Below are positions 35,523 through 46,364 of a DNA stretch of 64,000 nucleotides, one piece after another (the stretch's first letter is position 1; each line of letters starts with the position of its first letter). The translations under genes and the position numbers were made by a program. This stretch comes from Litsea cubeba. Taxonomy: Eukaryota; Streptophyta; Magnoliopsida; Laurales; Lauraceae. The notes beneath the pieces were generated by a model. The model saw only the letters and a list, made by a program, of their open reading frames with translations. It ran no database searches and was not told the origin of the DNA. Where the stretch lies: assembly GCA_012931725.1 (NCBI GenBank), contig CM022953.1:31003446-31067445 (forward strand), in the 5' to 3' direction.

Positions 35523-35871
35523 TTTTGAGCTCTTAAGAGTATCCCAACTCTTTGAGGTCGGAAGCTGAATAGGACTTGCCGAGATGCAGTATGCCGCGGT
35601 GCTACAATAACTCTGCTTCCGGGTCTGGGGGAGCTCAAACGTCCCCTAGTTTTTGGAATCCCACCGCCGTTTCGGTAGCTGGCGTCTTTATTTCTATCCG
35701 CCGTCGCTTCGGTGCCCGAGGCATTAAATGGCGCACGGGAGTCAAGCTGGTGCTTCCACGTGTCTCCTCTTATTTGGCTGGCCCGTCTTTTCACGATGGC
35801 GCGTGCAGTGAAAAGACGCGCCCTTTTTTGAAATTCGAGGAGGCGCCATGATTAGGCGCCTAATCTCTGGC

Positions 35872-35880
35872 TATAAATAG
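35872..35880 (+). promoter_or_regulatory. Candidate TATA box of the antisense accessory gene
   Basis: TATAAATAG on the plus strand, preceded by an AGGCGCC...GGCGCC inverted repeat (35840-35860). It is followed by a C/T-rich leader typical of plant 5' UTRs. The first ATG of the accessory gene is at 36216. A possible leader intron lies between GTAAGT near 36084 and TTCTAG near 36124. It is outside the LTR and faces away from the gag-pol promoter. Confidence 0.6.
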
Positions 35881-36215
35881 GGGCTCGCCCCTTCTTTTCC
35901 TCCTTTTACCTTCGTTTTGCCTCACTCTTCCTTTACTTTCCTTCTTCTTTCATTCTTGGAGCTCTTTTCCCCTCTTTCCTGCCTTCGCCTCCGTTTGAAC
36001 GAAAGAGGTTGCTGCAGAAATTCTCCGGGCTCTTGTCTGAAAGAGGTGCTGTCAGGACTTTGTTCTGCGACTTGATCTTCTCGTAAGTCTCCTCTCCCTT
36101 CTTTCTGTTTCATTCTGCTTTCTAGGGCTCCGTTCTGTCTAGGGTTTCTTCTGCCTAGGGTTTCCTCGCGCCCCTTAGCACATTCTTTCCTTCTCCTAGC
36201 GTTTTTATCTGAGAG

Positions 36216-38310
36216 ATGGGCATTTACAGCCACTGGATAGAGTCCGAGAGGGGGCTAACCGACCTTAGGGTTAGGTATGGTATACCAGATGGGGTCCAGG
36301 TCATGGCGGCTCCAGTCATGTCTTATGCCATTGGGGATTTCTATGACGGCTGGATGCCGTTCCCCTTGGTGGCCGTAATCGAGGGCGGGGTTAGGTTTCC
36401 CCTCCGCCCTCTGCTTAGGGACTGTCTCCAAGCATGACACCTCTGCCCTTGCCAACTGATGCCTAACAATTTCAAGATTGTAATAGGTACGGACGCGCTC
36501 AATACAATTTTGGGCATCAGTCTCGGCGTCCATGATATCGAGGAGGCCTACGATATCTACAAATCCGGGAAGGATATGTACTACCTTCGTGTCAAGTCGG
36601 GACGGAGGCCCTTCGTGCAAGCCCTGGAAGACTCCAATAAATATGCCGGGGACGATCGTCTGATGGTTACTGGCAACTGGGAGTTCGGTGATGACGAGCC
36701 CATCTCGGAAAGATCTTTCAGGATCCCTCGTCACTACGGCACCCCTCCAAGTAATTAAAACCTTAGTACGCCCTTTTGTTCCTCCTGCTTCTTTGTATTG
36801 CCGATCTGATGTCCTCTGTTTGCTTTGCAGGCGTTCGTCAGAGGAGAGCGGCTGCTTTCCGAGAAGGCTGGGAGCTGAACAGATCTTGGATCCGTGCCTT
36901 AGAAAATTACCACGGCCACGGCGACAGGTCTGCGTGGAGGCTGCTAGGGTACGAGCCCAGGTACCGCGGCTACAAAGACAAGAAGCAGACTGCCCACTGC
37001 AAGTAAGCCGCGGCGGAGGTAGAAGAGGAGACAAGGGCAGACGAAGACCGGACCGCGGCGGATCCAAGGGATCGTTCTGTGTCCAACTCTGAGGCGTCCA
37101 CCTCGGGGTCCGAAGACAACGCCGAGACGATCGGAAGGATCGTCCTGTCAGAGACAGAGTCCGAGGAAGAAATGGACAGGACCCGTCCGAAGCCGGTCCT
37201 GCAAAACCTCAAGGCCGTGCCAGTAGTCGGCAAAGGTCGGGGCGCGCCATCTTCCTCCCGCGCACCCGCATCGTCGAGCGCGCCTTCATCATCCTCCGTG
37301 CCCCCACCTACCCGGACTCCAACGTCACTTACCGCGACCGGGAGCGGGACTCCCGGGCCCTCCACCACCTTGGCCACGCAGGGGGAGGACCAGGTTAGAA
37401 AGAGGGCCCGGGTCGAGGGCTCGGCGGGGTAATCGTCCGGGTCCGGGATGGCAACGCGGGCTCACCCTGCCCATTGGAAGCCGAGCTTCATGCTTCAGCC
37501 TGGGAAGCCGCTGACAGTGGAGGATCGTCTCTCGGGGGGGCCGCTTGTGGTCGCCTGCTTGGGGGAAGCCTGCGCCCTGCCGTGGGACATGGAGAACCCT
37601 GACAAGATGGACGACATCTCCCTGCTGGCAGCGCAGATAAAGGCGAACCTGAGTGTAAGTCCAATTTTTCTTTAGTACTCCCTGTTTGGTTATGGCTTTC
37701 GCTCACTGGTGGATTTACTTCCTTGCAGAGCGTCCAGATGGCCCAGATCTCGGTGTCCCGTATCCAGAAGTGCCACGCCGAGCTAAAGAGAATCCAGGCT
37801 GTCTGTGAACAGCACAAGAAAGACCTGGAGGAAGCGAAGGCGAAGGTGTCGGAGTACGAGGACACGCACTGATCCCTCTTTGCCGAGCACGACAAGTTAA
37901 AGTCGGCATTTGATCTGACTAAGAGGAAGGAGGCCGAGCTGGAGAGGACGGTTGCGAGACTGGAGAGCCAAAAGGCCGAACTAGAGCTCACTCTCCAAGC
38001 CAAAGTCAAACTCGCCTTCCAGGATGGTGTCGATGCGGCGGGCGAAGAGTATGCTGCGCAGGTCAACGACATCCGGATCTCGGCTTGGGAGATGGGGTGG
38101 AGGGCGGCCCTGGACAAGATGGGCGTCCCCCACGATCATCCCGCCTATGCGAGGCCGGATGAGTATCCGTGCTCGGGCACCGCGGAGGATGCAGAGACGG
38201 GCCCTGCCATCCAGCCGGGACCGGAACTCCCCCCCACAGTGCCTGAGGCGCCAGCTGCAGCCCAGAACCCCACCGCGGCATCTACATCCGAAGCTCCTCC
38301 TGCCGCGTGA
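36216..38310 (+). pseudogene. E2 antisense accessory gene (Transposase_28-like / plant mobile protein), 3 exons, broken
   Basis: Opposite in strand to gag-pol. My model is exon 1 at 36216-36750, intron with GTAATT...GCAG ends (36751-36830), exon 2 at 36831-37654, intron GTAAGT...GCAG (37655-37728), exon 3 at 37729-38310. That gives 647 codons, and phase is kept across both introns. Exon 1 resembles the putative gypsy-type transposon domain: YGIPDGVQVMAAP, FPLVAVIEGGVRFPLRPLL, then LCPCQLMPNNFKIV. Exon 2 has an acidic and Ser/Pro-rich middle. Exon 3 is a likely coiled coil. In-frame stops at 36435, 37004, 37430 and 37870 break it. Tat elements such as Grande carry accessory genes in this position; their function is unknown. 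Confidence 0.82.
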
Positions 38311-38759
38311 AGTCCATCTGCCGCTGCCCCTTTTTTGATGTAATTTTTGTTCAGGCGCATTGCGCCCTTTATGTAGGAAAACCCTCATTATTTTAAATGA
38401 AAACCTTTCTTCATGTCTGTCCATGTTTCTCTTGACTTTACGCTTGTGTTTGATCTGAATGTTCCAAGTGTTTCGTTTCGGCCGTATGGCCGAGACCGTA
38501 CCTCGGGGATCCATTATTAAGTAGCCGCGCTCAGTGGTTGTAGCTCTTAGAATGCGAGGCAGGGTTTGGTCCAAGGCACTGAGCGTTTTTCGCAACAAAA
38601 GGACGAGGGAGTGATATTAGCCAAGTATGCGAGCTCGGTAAGTGCCGGAATGGACTAGCTTTGGCCCAGAGGAACTGTCGTGCGCCGAGGTGAGCTCAGA
38701 GTCCTGGTGATCTTGGCTTTATTTGAACCCAGAATCCCGGAGGTCTCGGCTGCGCGAAC
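38311..38759. other. E2 spacer between accessory gene and minisatellite
   Basis: Probable 3' UTR of the accessory gene, with AATGAAAA-like words near 38396 but no clear AATAAA. Scattered GCCGAG/CTCGG words follow from 38480. No coding frame is supported. Confidence 0.5.
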
Positions 38760-39135
38760 TCTAGGGGTGTATAGGCTCGGAATTTAGGAAACGACTGAGC
38801 GTCCGAGCTCGAAGCCTTTTCCAGGGTCAAGGACCCAGGGCTTTAGGATACGACTGAGTGTTCAGACTCGAAGCCTTTTCCAGGGCGGTAGACCCGGAGC
38901 TTTTTAGGAAACGACTGAGTTTGAACTCGAAGCCTTTTCCAGGGCGGCGGACCCGGAGCTTTTTAGGAAACGACTGAGTTTGAACTCGAAGCCTTTTCCA
39001 GGGCGGTGGACCCGGAGCTTTTTAGGAAACGACTGAGTTTGAACTCGAAGCCTTTTCCAGGGCGGCGGACCCGGAGCTTTTTAGGAAACGACTGAGTTTG
39101 AACTCGAAGCCTTTTCCAGGGCGGCGGACCCGGAG
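38760..39135. repeat. 59-bp minisatellite, about 6 copies
   Basis: GAAGCCTTTTCCAGGG recurs at 38811, 38870, 38929, 38988, 39047 and 39106, an exact 59-base period. Units contain GGACCCGGAGCTTTTTAGG and AAACGACTGAGT. It lies just downstream of the integrase stop, like the 62-bp array of E1, and the two units look distantly related. Confidence 0.95.
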
Positions 39136-39215
39136 GTGCCGAAGTCAGTTGAAGGTAGACGACACAGATTAAAGATGACAATAGCTGCTTTCATTGATTC
39201 TGACACATTACATCT

Positions 39216-40960
39216 TTAGAAATAGAATTTCTTTAAGTGGGACGCATTCCATGGCCGCGGCAGTAGCTTCCCATTCATGTCCTCAAGCTTATATGTGGAC
39301 CGTCCTGCAATCGAGACCACCTTGAACGGACCGCGCCAGTTTGGGGCCAACTTGCCCTGATTCGGGTCCTTGTCTGCGGGCAGTGCCTTCTTCAGAACCA
39401 GCTCTCCGATGGAGAACTTCCTTTCCCGAACTCTCTGATTGTAGTCTTTTGCAAGTCGCTGCTGATAAGCCGCTAGACGGATGGAAGCTGCTTCTCTGCG
39501 CTCTTCGGCCAGGTCCAAACCCAGGGTTAGATTTTTTTCGTTCTGGCTCTGGTCGAAGAGTTCGGATCTGAGCGTCGGAAGACCGATCTCGAGTGGGATC
39601 ACGGCTTCCATTCCGTATGCCAAGGAGAATGGAGTCTCCGAGGTGGAGCGTCTCGGGGTGGTTCTGTAGGCCCACAACACGTTGGGTAGCTCTTCCACCC
39701 ATCTTCCTTTGGCCCCATCGAGTCTCTTCTTGAGTCCATCCAAGACCACTTTGTTGGAGACTTCGGCTTGGCCATTGCTCTGGGGATAGGCCGGAGTCGA
39801 GAAGTGGTTCCTGATGCCGAGCTCCTTGTAAAAGTTTCTGAAGAGGCTGGAGTCGAATTGGGTCCCGTTGTCCGAGACCAAGACTCGAGGGATGCCGAAC
39901 CTTGTGACGATGCTCTTCCAAATGAAGTTCTTGGAGTCCCGCTCAGTGATGGAAGATAACGCTTCCGCCTCTATCCACTTGGTGAAATAGTCGGTGGCCA
40001 CTATCAGCCATCTCTTATTCCCCGGAGCTCGATGGAGGGGTCCCACAATGTCCAGCCCCCACTGAGCAAAGGGCCATGGGCTGGAGATCGGGCTCAGATC
40101 CTGTGCAGGTTGATGGAGGTTGTGCGAGAATTTCTGGCACTTTTCGCATTTCATAGCGTACATATGTGCGTCCTTTTGCATGTATGGCCACCAGTATCCT
40201 TGGCTTATAGCCCGGTATGCTAGTGACCTTCCTCCGATGTGGCTTCCGCAGATGCCTTCATGTATCTCGTAGAGGAAGTCTTCAACTCGGCTTGGGTGGA
40301 CGCACTGGAGATAGGGGCCCGTGAAGGATTTCCTGTACAGCTTTCCTTCGGGGGAGAGCCAGAACCGGGCTGCCCTGAGCCTGATCTTGTGAGCTTGCGC
40401 TCTGTCCTCGGGGAGTTGGTCGTCCTTGAGGTACGCGATGATGGGGTCCATCCAACTGGGCCCGAGGTCGGCGCACAAGATTTGCCATGGCGGGCTGAGC
40501 TCTATACTTGGCGATGTCAGCGAGCCTACTTCTATAGTCCTCTTTTTTCCAGCTTCGACGGCGGAAGCTAGGTTGGCGAGTGCGTCGGCGTGTGAGTTAG
40601 AGTCTCTGCCGATTTGTTTCACTTCCGCCTCCGGGAATTGGGAGAGGAGTTTCTTGGCGAGGGCTAAATAGGCCGCCATCCTGTCGTCGCGAGCTTGGTA
40701 ATCTCCAGCGAGCTGGCTCGTCACCAACTGCGAGTCACTGAAGATCACCAGATGTTGAGCTCCGAGCACCTTCACACTATTCAGCCCTGCCAGCAATGCT
40801 TCATATTCTGCCTCGTTGTTTGATGCTCGGAAGTCAAGGGTCAGGGCTTGCTCGATGACTAGCCCTTCTGGAGACTGGAGGACTACGCCGACGCCGGCCC
40901 TTCTAGAGGTGGAAGACCCGTCAACGAAGACCTTCCAAGTCGAATCTCGGGACGTGTCCC
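39216..40960 (-). CDS. E2 archaeal-type RNase H and integrase
   Basis: Open for 526 codons from 40796 to the stop at 39216, with the same frame reaching back to about 40960. RNase H residues: Asp in VFVDGSSTS, Glu in NNEAEYEALLAGL, Asp in VIFSDSQLV, Asp in DSNSHADALANL. Integrase: zinc motif with CEKCQKFSHN, core WGLDIVGPLHR, LVSDNGTQFDSS and NGQAEVSNK, then a C-terminal DNA-binding region ending LPRPWNASHLKKFYF. All expected catalytic residues are present. It is cut off from RT by a frameshift near 40980, so it would not be made as part of Gag-Pol. Confidence 0.9.
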
Positions 40961-40974
40961 AAGATTGCTCGTAA

Positions 40975-42430
40975 TCAGTCTCCGAGACTAAGTCGTTCTG
41001 CCCCCTGCCCCCCAGTTCGGGGTCGAGTGGGCTCGGCGCCGAACTCGACGATAAAATCTGCCAAGACCTGTGCTTTGATCGCTGTTCGGGGCTGGTACTG
41101 GATGTCGTACTGCCCCAGCTCTACGGCCCATCTTGAAACACGTCCGGAGAAGTCGGCCTTTCGGAAGACGGACTTGAGTTGGTGCTCCGTAACCACCACT
41201 ATCGTGTGGGCCTGGAAATAGTGTGAGAGCTTCCGAGAGGCACTGACGAGGGCCAGCGCGAGCTTCTCCATCTGCAGGTATCTGGTTTCCATGTCGAGGA
41301 GGGTCTTGCTTGTGTAATAAATGGGCTTCTGCTGCCCTTCATCTTCTCTGACCAGCACTGAGCTCACAGCATGATCGGAGACTGCCAAGTACAAATACAA
41401 TGCTTCGCCTTTCTTCGGGGTTGACAGTAGTGGAGGCGAGGCCAGGTAAGCTTTGAGTTCTTGGAGGGCCGAGTCACATTCCGGGGTCCACTCGAACCTT
41501 AGGTTCTTCTTTAGCAGTTGAAAGAAAGGGCGACACTTGTCAGAAGACCTGCTGATGAAGCGGTTGAGGGCGGTGGCCATGCCGGTGAGCCGCTGGACCT
41601 GCTTCGTTGTTGCCGGGCTCCGGATCCCCAGGATCGTGGAGATTTGGTCCGGGTTTGCTTCGATACCCCGTCGCGTGACGAGGCTTCCTAGGAATTTGCT
41701 GGACCCGACCCCGAAGGCGCATTTGGAGGCGTTCAGCTTTAGCCCGAACTTCCGGAGAACGTCGAATACCTGGCCGAGATCCGTCAGATGGTCGCAAGAT
41801 TGGGTGGATTTGACGACCATGTCATCGATGTACACCTCGACTGTTTTGCCGAGCTGTTCCCGGAACATCTTGGTGACCAACCTCTGGTAGGTTGCCCCTG
41901 CATTCTTGAGTCCGAACGGCATCACTTTATAGCAGTAGGTCCCCCTAGGAGTGATGAATGCCGTTTTTTCTTCATCCGGTCCGTACATGGGTATCTGGTG
42001 ATAACCGCGGTAGGCGTCGAGGAAACTCATCCTTTCGTGACCGGCGGTGGCGTCAATCATCTGGTCGATCTTTGGGAGAGGGAAGCAGTCCTTGGGACAT
42101 GCTTTGTTGAGATCAGTGAAGTCGATGCAAACTCTCCATTTTCCGGTCTTCTTTTTTACTACCACGGTATTCGCCAGCCATTTCGGGTATTTGACCTCTC
42201 TGATGGCGTTCGCCTATAGCAGTTTCTCCACCTCTTCGACCACGGCTGCAGACTGGTCGATTCCGGATCTTCTTGCCTTCTGGACCACTGGCTTGACTTG
42301 AGGGTCTACATTTAGTCTGTGACTCATAACCTCGGGGTCCACGCCTGGCATCTCCTGTGGGGTCCAGGCGAAGACGTCTTTGCTTTGCAGCAGGAAACTG
42401 AGCAGCTCGGACCAAGAAGGAAGTGCTTCT
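40975..42430 (-). pseudogene. E2 reverse transcriptase with first RNase H
   Basis: The main frame (42165-40975, 396 codons) has VCIDFTDLNKACPKD, LDAYRGYHQIPM, MPFGLKNAGATYQRL, catalytic VEVYIDDMVVKS, and RNase H through TEHQLKSVFRKADFSGR. Upstream it continues toward protease but is cut by an in-frame TAG near 42213 and a frameshift near 42430. A second frameshift near 40980 separates it from the archaeal RNase H. Confidence 0.9.
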
Positions 42431-43880
42431 CGGGATCACTGGGGTCGATCCTGACCTCGGTGAGATCTTCGATACTCTTCTCTCCTGGATCGCGGCCGAC
42501 CCTGTCCAGCTCTGCTTCTAGTTCTGCCATGTGTACTTGCTTTGGCTCTTCCTCGCCGGACACGACGGCCATCATACAACGCTTGGCCATTTGCTGGTCC
42601 CCGTCGATTGTGACCACCTCGGCTCTGCCGTCCCTTTCCAAAGGGAACTCAAGCTTCTGATGGTAGGAGGAGGGGACAGCCTCTATCTGGTGCAGCCAGC
42701 TCCTCCCTATGATGGCATTGTAGGGGGATGGCGTGTCTACCACGAGGAAGTCAGCCACCACTGATGTGCCCCCAACTTGGACTTTGAGGGAGACTCTCCC
42801 CTTGGGATACACGGGCTTTGCGCTGAACCCTATCAGGGGGGTCCGCGCCTCCTGGAGATCTTCTTCGGTGAGCCCCATCTTGGTAAAGCAGTCGAAGTAG
42901 AGGATCTCGGACGAACTGCCGGGGTCGACGAGGATCCTCTGCACCTTACAACTTCCCAGCCTCAGAGTCATAATCAGCGGGTCATTGTGAGGGAGTTGGA
43001 CCCCTTTCAGGTCTTCGTTTGTGAACCAGATTTTCGGCCTCTCTTTGCGAGCCTTTTTAGCGGCTGGTCCGAGCTCGGCCGACATGACCTGTTTCCCATG
43101 GGAGGCCCTCCTGGCCTCGGCGCGGGCCTGGCCGCTGCTCTGCTTAGTAGGGGCCAGGTGGATGATGCTTATAATCCTCTCCGACCCGTCGCTGTCATGA
43201 TTCTCCTCGGTTCGGCGCCGAGGTCGCTCGTTGCTCCTGCTGTCCGCTCCTTTGCAGTACTCCTTCAGGTGCCCGTCCTTGACAAGTCTCCTAAGATGGT
43301 CCCTGAGGGAGTAACAATCCTCAGTGTTATGCCCGTTCTGCTTGTGGTAAGCGCATAACCTAGTCTGATCCCTTGCGGAGGGGTCACCCTTCATGGGTTG
43401 CGGCCACTCGAAGTACGGCTTCCCCTGGATCTTGTCCAGTATTTGGTGGATCGGCTCTTTGAAGACCGTATTGACCCTTTCGCGTGAGGAATAGGACGGT
43501 CTATGTCTCTTGCCCCCTCCTGGAGCGCGAATCGGGGCCGACGACTGGCCACCAGAGTGGTGGTCTCGGCTCGTCTCTTCTCTGCGGTAGGTCCTCTTCT
43601 CCCCCCCAGAGGTTCGATCTTCCTGCCGAGATCGATCCTCCTGCCGCGGCCGGTCCTCCTGCCGAGACCGGTTCTCGTTCCGAGACCGGCCCTTGGAAAC
43701 GCCAAAGCTCTCATTGGCCCGCGCCTCGTCTTCTTCTTGCTTGATGTATTTGTTCACCCTTGCCATGAGGGCGGTTACGGAGAGAGCAGGGTTTCGAACG
43801 AGCTCCTTCCGAAGCTCGCACCCTGGCAGGAGGGTGTGCTGGAAGGACCTAATCGCGACATCCTCGGAGGAGTTATCGAT
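42424..43880 (-). pseudogene. E2 gag C-terminus and protease
   Basis: Same frame as gag, separated by a TAG at 43881-43883. It holds the basic/polar gag tail with repeated RQEDR-type words, the CAYHKQNGHNTEDC knuckle, and the protease region. The active site reads RILVDPGSSSEILYF: the Ser of the usual Asp-Ser-Gly is Pro here, from one base change relative to E1, so protease activity is doubtful. The last ~35 residues of the open frame are an artefact of a frameshift near 42430. Confidence 0.87.
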
Positions 43881-44894
43881 CTAACTATAAACCGTCCAGA
43901 ACCTTTTGGCGAATTGAGTGACACTTTCACTCCACTTCATTCTGAGGGCCATGATGTCGCTGTTGGTCTTTGGGATGACTCTGTGCGCCTGGAATTTCCC
44001 AAGGAAGGAGTCCCGCAACTGGGACCAGCTCGTGATCGATCCTTCGGGGAGCGCACAGAACCATTTGAGGGGTAGATCCCCCAGGCTGGAGGAGAAGACT
44101 CTGCAATTGAGGTGCCCGACGTCGCCCCAGATGGATAGCTTTTGGGTAAAATGTCGGAGATGGGCTGCTGGGTCCGAGGTCCCGTCGTAAAGGACGAACC
44201 TCGGGACGCTGAACTTCTTGGGGAGGGGATAGTCGATTATCTCTCTGGAGAAGGGTGAAGAGTCGAGGCCAGCGAAGTCGGGGATGTCAGGTTGGTTTTG
44301 AGCGAGCCCTGCCTCCCTCAGGGTGTTCTGGATGGCCTGCTTGACCAGGCGGTTGATCAGAGCCTGCTGATCTCCCGCCTCCGATCTCGGCATCGACCCC
44401 CTGTCAATGTGGTTATGGCAAGAGCTCCCAACGTGACTCCGCTCGCGACTCTTATCGTTCAGATGCTCCCTTAAGTCCTTGCCGGTGACGGGATCCTTCC
44501 TGCCCACGGGATCACCGCCTCCGGGGACTATCTCTCTCTCTCGGAGCTGCTGCCTGAGCTGGCGGATAAGATCGTCTTTCTCCTGGAGAGCGAGGTTCTG
44601 GGCCCTGATTGCTGCTTGAGCGGGGTCGGCTCTGTTGCCTTCGCGGTCCGAGTGGTGCCCGGATTGGTGTGATCCCGCCGCTGCCGGGGCCTTGCCCTTC
44701 GAAAGGCGCTCCTGAAGGGGAGCGTTCAGCCGCGGTGGACCCCCCACCTCTAACGGGGAGGACGCGGACTCGGTGTGGTAGCTTTCTACCTCTGCGGCCT
44801 CCCCCGACGCATAGGGCAATGGCCCAGGGAGAACCAGTGGTCCTGCGGGGACGGACTTCAGGTGCTCTGCGCCTCTCTTGTTTCTCGGAGCCAT
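43881..44894 (-). pseudogene. E2 gag
   Basis: Starts at MAPRNKRGAEHL, about 60 bases downstream of the primer site. The Retrotrans_gag domain has HLRHFTQKLSIWGDVGHLN, LPLKWFCALPEGSITSW and AHRVIPKTNSDIMALRM. It stops at WTVYS followed by TAG. The E1 gag has Gln at this place (MIYSQIE), so a CAG to TAG change is the likely cause. The frame continues after the stop. Confidence 0.9.
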
Positions 44895-44952
44895 AGCGAT
44901 TGGAAAAGTCTTGAGAAAAGTTTTGGGAAAGGTTTTGAGGTGTGGGTTAGTA

Positions 44953-44972
44953 CTTTCCCACAGACGGCGCTA
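44953..44972 (-). other. E2 primer binding site
   Basis: The minus strand reads TAGCGCCGTCTGTGGGAA, identical to E1 except TAG for TGG at the start. It lies two bases from the LTR boundary at 44975. Confidence 0.8.
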
Positions 44973-44974
44973 AT

Positions 44975-45260
44975 TGTAAGTGCCTAAAAATTAAGGACTT
45001 TGAACCAGGGATTAGGATCCTTGTCTTGAGTGGTTTGGATGAAGATTGCCGTGGCTCCGATTGGTCCTGGAGAGGAAGAGAGGAACACACGTCAGAGGAC
45101 CCTGGCTGCAGGCAGCGCAAGGCTCTCCGATGCTTAAGTCAGTTCAGGGAACGAATAAGGGAGATGGAGAGAAGACTGCAGAGTAAGAGTGTGCGTTATG
45201 GGTAGCGTACCTTTAGGATGGAGATGGAGATGCTATTTATAGGCGATGGGATGACTTACG
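44975..45260 (-). repeat. E2 5' LTR, inner 286 bp only
   Basis: Matches 34765-35051 with one substitution and one G indel. It ends in ATGACTTACG where copia C begins. In the intact LTR the next bases are TGGGCGAGCC. The outer ~455 bases are not found beyond copia C. Confidence 0.93.
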
Positions 45261-45852
45261 TGTTAGATATAGTGATCACTGAGAGGGGGGGGGGTGAATC
45301 AGTGATTCCTTAAAAACAGGTCCAATTTAACAATAAAAGCAAATCAAATCACACAAGGACACCATATTTAACGTGGTTGACCAAAAAGCTACGTCCACGG
45401 TTCAAAGACTGTCCGAACACCGATCCGGAACAGGTCTGAATCTATTTAGTCGCACCAACGACAAAGAGCACCAACCCTTAAGTTTCAGATAGCACCAACT
45501 ATCTAGGAAGCACCTACTCCCTTTACAATTTATCTGCACCAACAGATAGGATCACCAAACCCCTAACACCAAGCACCAACTTGATGTTCTACAGAATTAA
45601 AGTAGAGAACTTTTCTACAGCCTTTCCCCTCTACAATCTCTCTCTCTCAATCCCTTACAAATTGAAATTTAAAGCATAAACAGAGAGACACTTATCTTAT
45701 GGACGAATCACCATCTTCATGAGCACATTCTCGTCCACACTTGCTGTAGAAACGTGCAACACAATAGCACATTCTTCTCTCCAAAACCCTCTCTTTTCTT
45801 CTCTTTTCTCTTCTCTTCTCTTCTGTACTCTTGAAAACGAACTTAGCAAGCC

Positions 45853-45861
45853 TTTATATAG
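45853..45861 (-). promoter_or_regulatory. Copia C LTR TATA box
   Basis: The minus strand reads CTATATAAA, about 500 bases into the LTR from its U3 end and downstream of the palindromes at 45990-46190. Confidence 0.65.
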
Positions 45862-45989
45862 GTTATTGTAACCCTAAAGAGTGTTCAAATTAGGCTAGAA
45901 TTCGTTCAGAAAGAGTCCCAAACGAAATACATAAGTTTCCTGAATTTTCGTATAAAACTTCTATTTCTGCGCAACTCAGGTTTCCCGTG

Positions 45990-46190
45990 TGTTCTACCGG
46001 TAGTACTACCGGTTTAACAGATGAGATTCTCATGTCCAAACATTCTGCTGGAATATCAGCCTTTTCTACCGGTAGTACTTGCGGTTGACTTTCTACCGGT
46101 AGTACTTGCGATTGACAGATAGAAATCTCGGGGTCAGCCTTTTCTACCCCTTTTCTACCCCTTTTCTACCGGTAGAACTACCGGTTGACA
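45990..46190. promoter_or_regulatory. CCGGTAG palindrome cluster in copia C U3
   Basis: ACCGGTAGTACTACCGGT near 45998-46015 is a perfect 18-base palindrome. TTCTACCGGTAGTACTTGCG follows twice, then TTTTCTACCCC twice and TACCGGTAGAACTACCGGTT. It lies 130-340 bases upstream of the TATA box. Similar palindromic clusters are described in Sirevirus U3 regions and are thought to be regulatory. Confidence 0.75.
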
Positions 46191-46364
46191 GATGAAATTC
46201 TGATTTCCTATACTGTTATGTTTCAGCTCTATTTTCTCTTTGAAGCTCTATCAACACCACACTTGTGACATTGTGTTGACAATAATTCCAACACAAGATG
46301 ATACTTGAGTTACTAAACACTTCAATGCTTCATAAGACTTCTCAAGGCATCTCAAATTCCAACA

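Larger units (their letters stand above)
34765..45260 (-). mobile_element. E2: Ty3/gypsy Tat-lineage element, nearly complete
   Basis: On the minus strand: truncated 5' LTR (44975-45260), primer site, gag-pro, RT/RNase H, archaeal RNase H/integrase, 59-bp minisatellite, an antisense accessory gene, polypurine tract and a full 3' LTR. The two RNase H domains and the antisense gene between integrase and 3' LTR are known traits of some Tat-lineage elements. The LTR copies differ by one substitution and one indel over ~286 bases, so insertion was recent. The 5' LTR was split by copia C and its outer part is missing. Confidence 0.93.
45261..46364 (-). repeat. Copia C 3' LTR
   Basis: 1104 bp, from TGTTAGATATAGTG at 45261 to CTCAAATTCCAACA at 46364. 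On the minus strand it starts TGTTGGAATTTGAG right after the AAAGGGGGAGAT polypurine tract. The left edge is fixed because the E2 LTR is interrupted there. Confidence 0.92.

Noticed and set aside
35036..35851. Several frames in the E2 LTR and polypurine region
   Set aside because: They cross the LTR boundary, TATA box and polypurine tract, and none matches a known protein.
38024..38598. Overlapping frames on both strands around 38.0-38.6 kb
   Set aside because: They are shadows of exon 3 of the accessory gene, which has phase-consistent introns and a coiled-coil composition.
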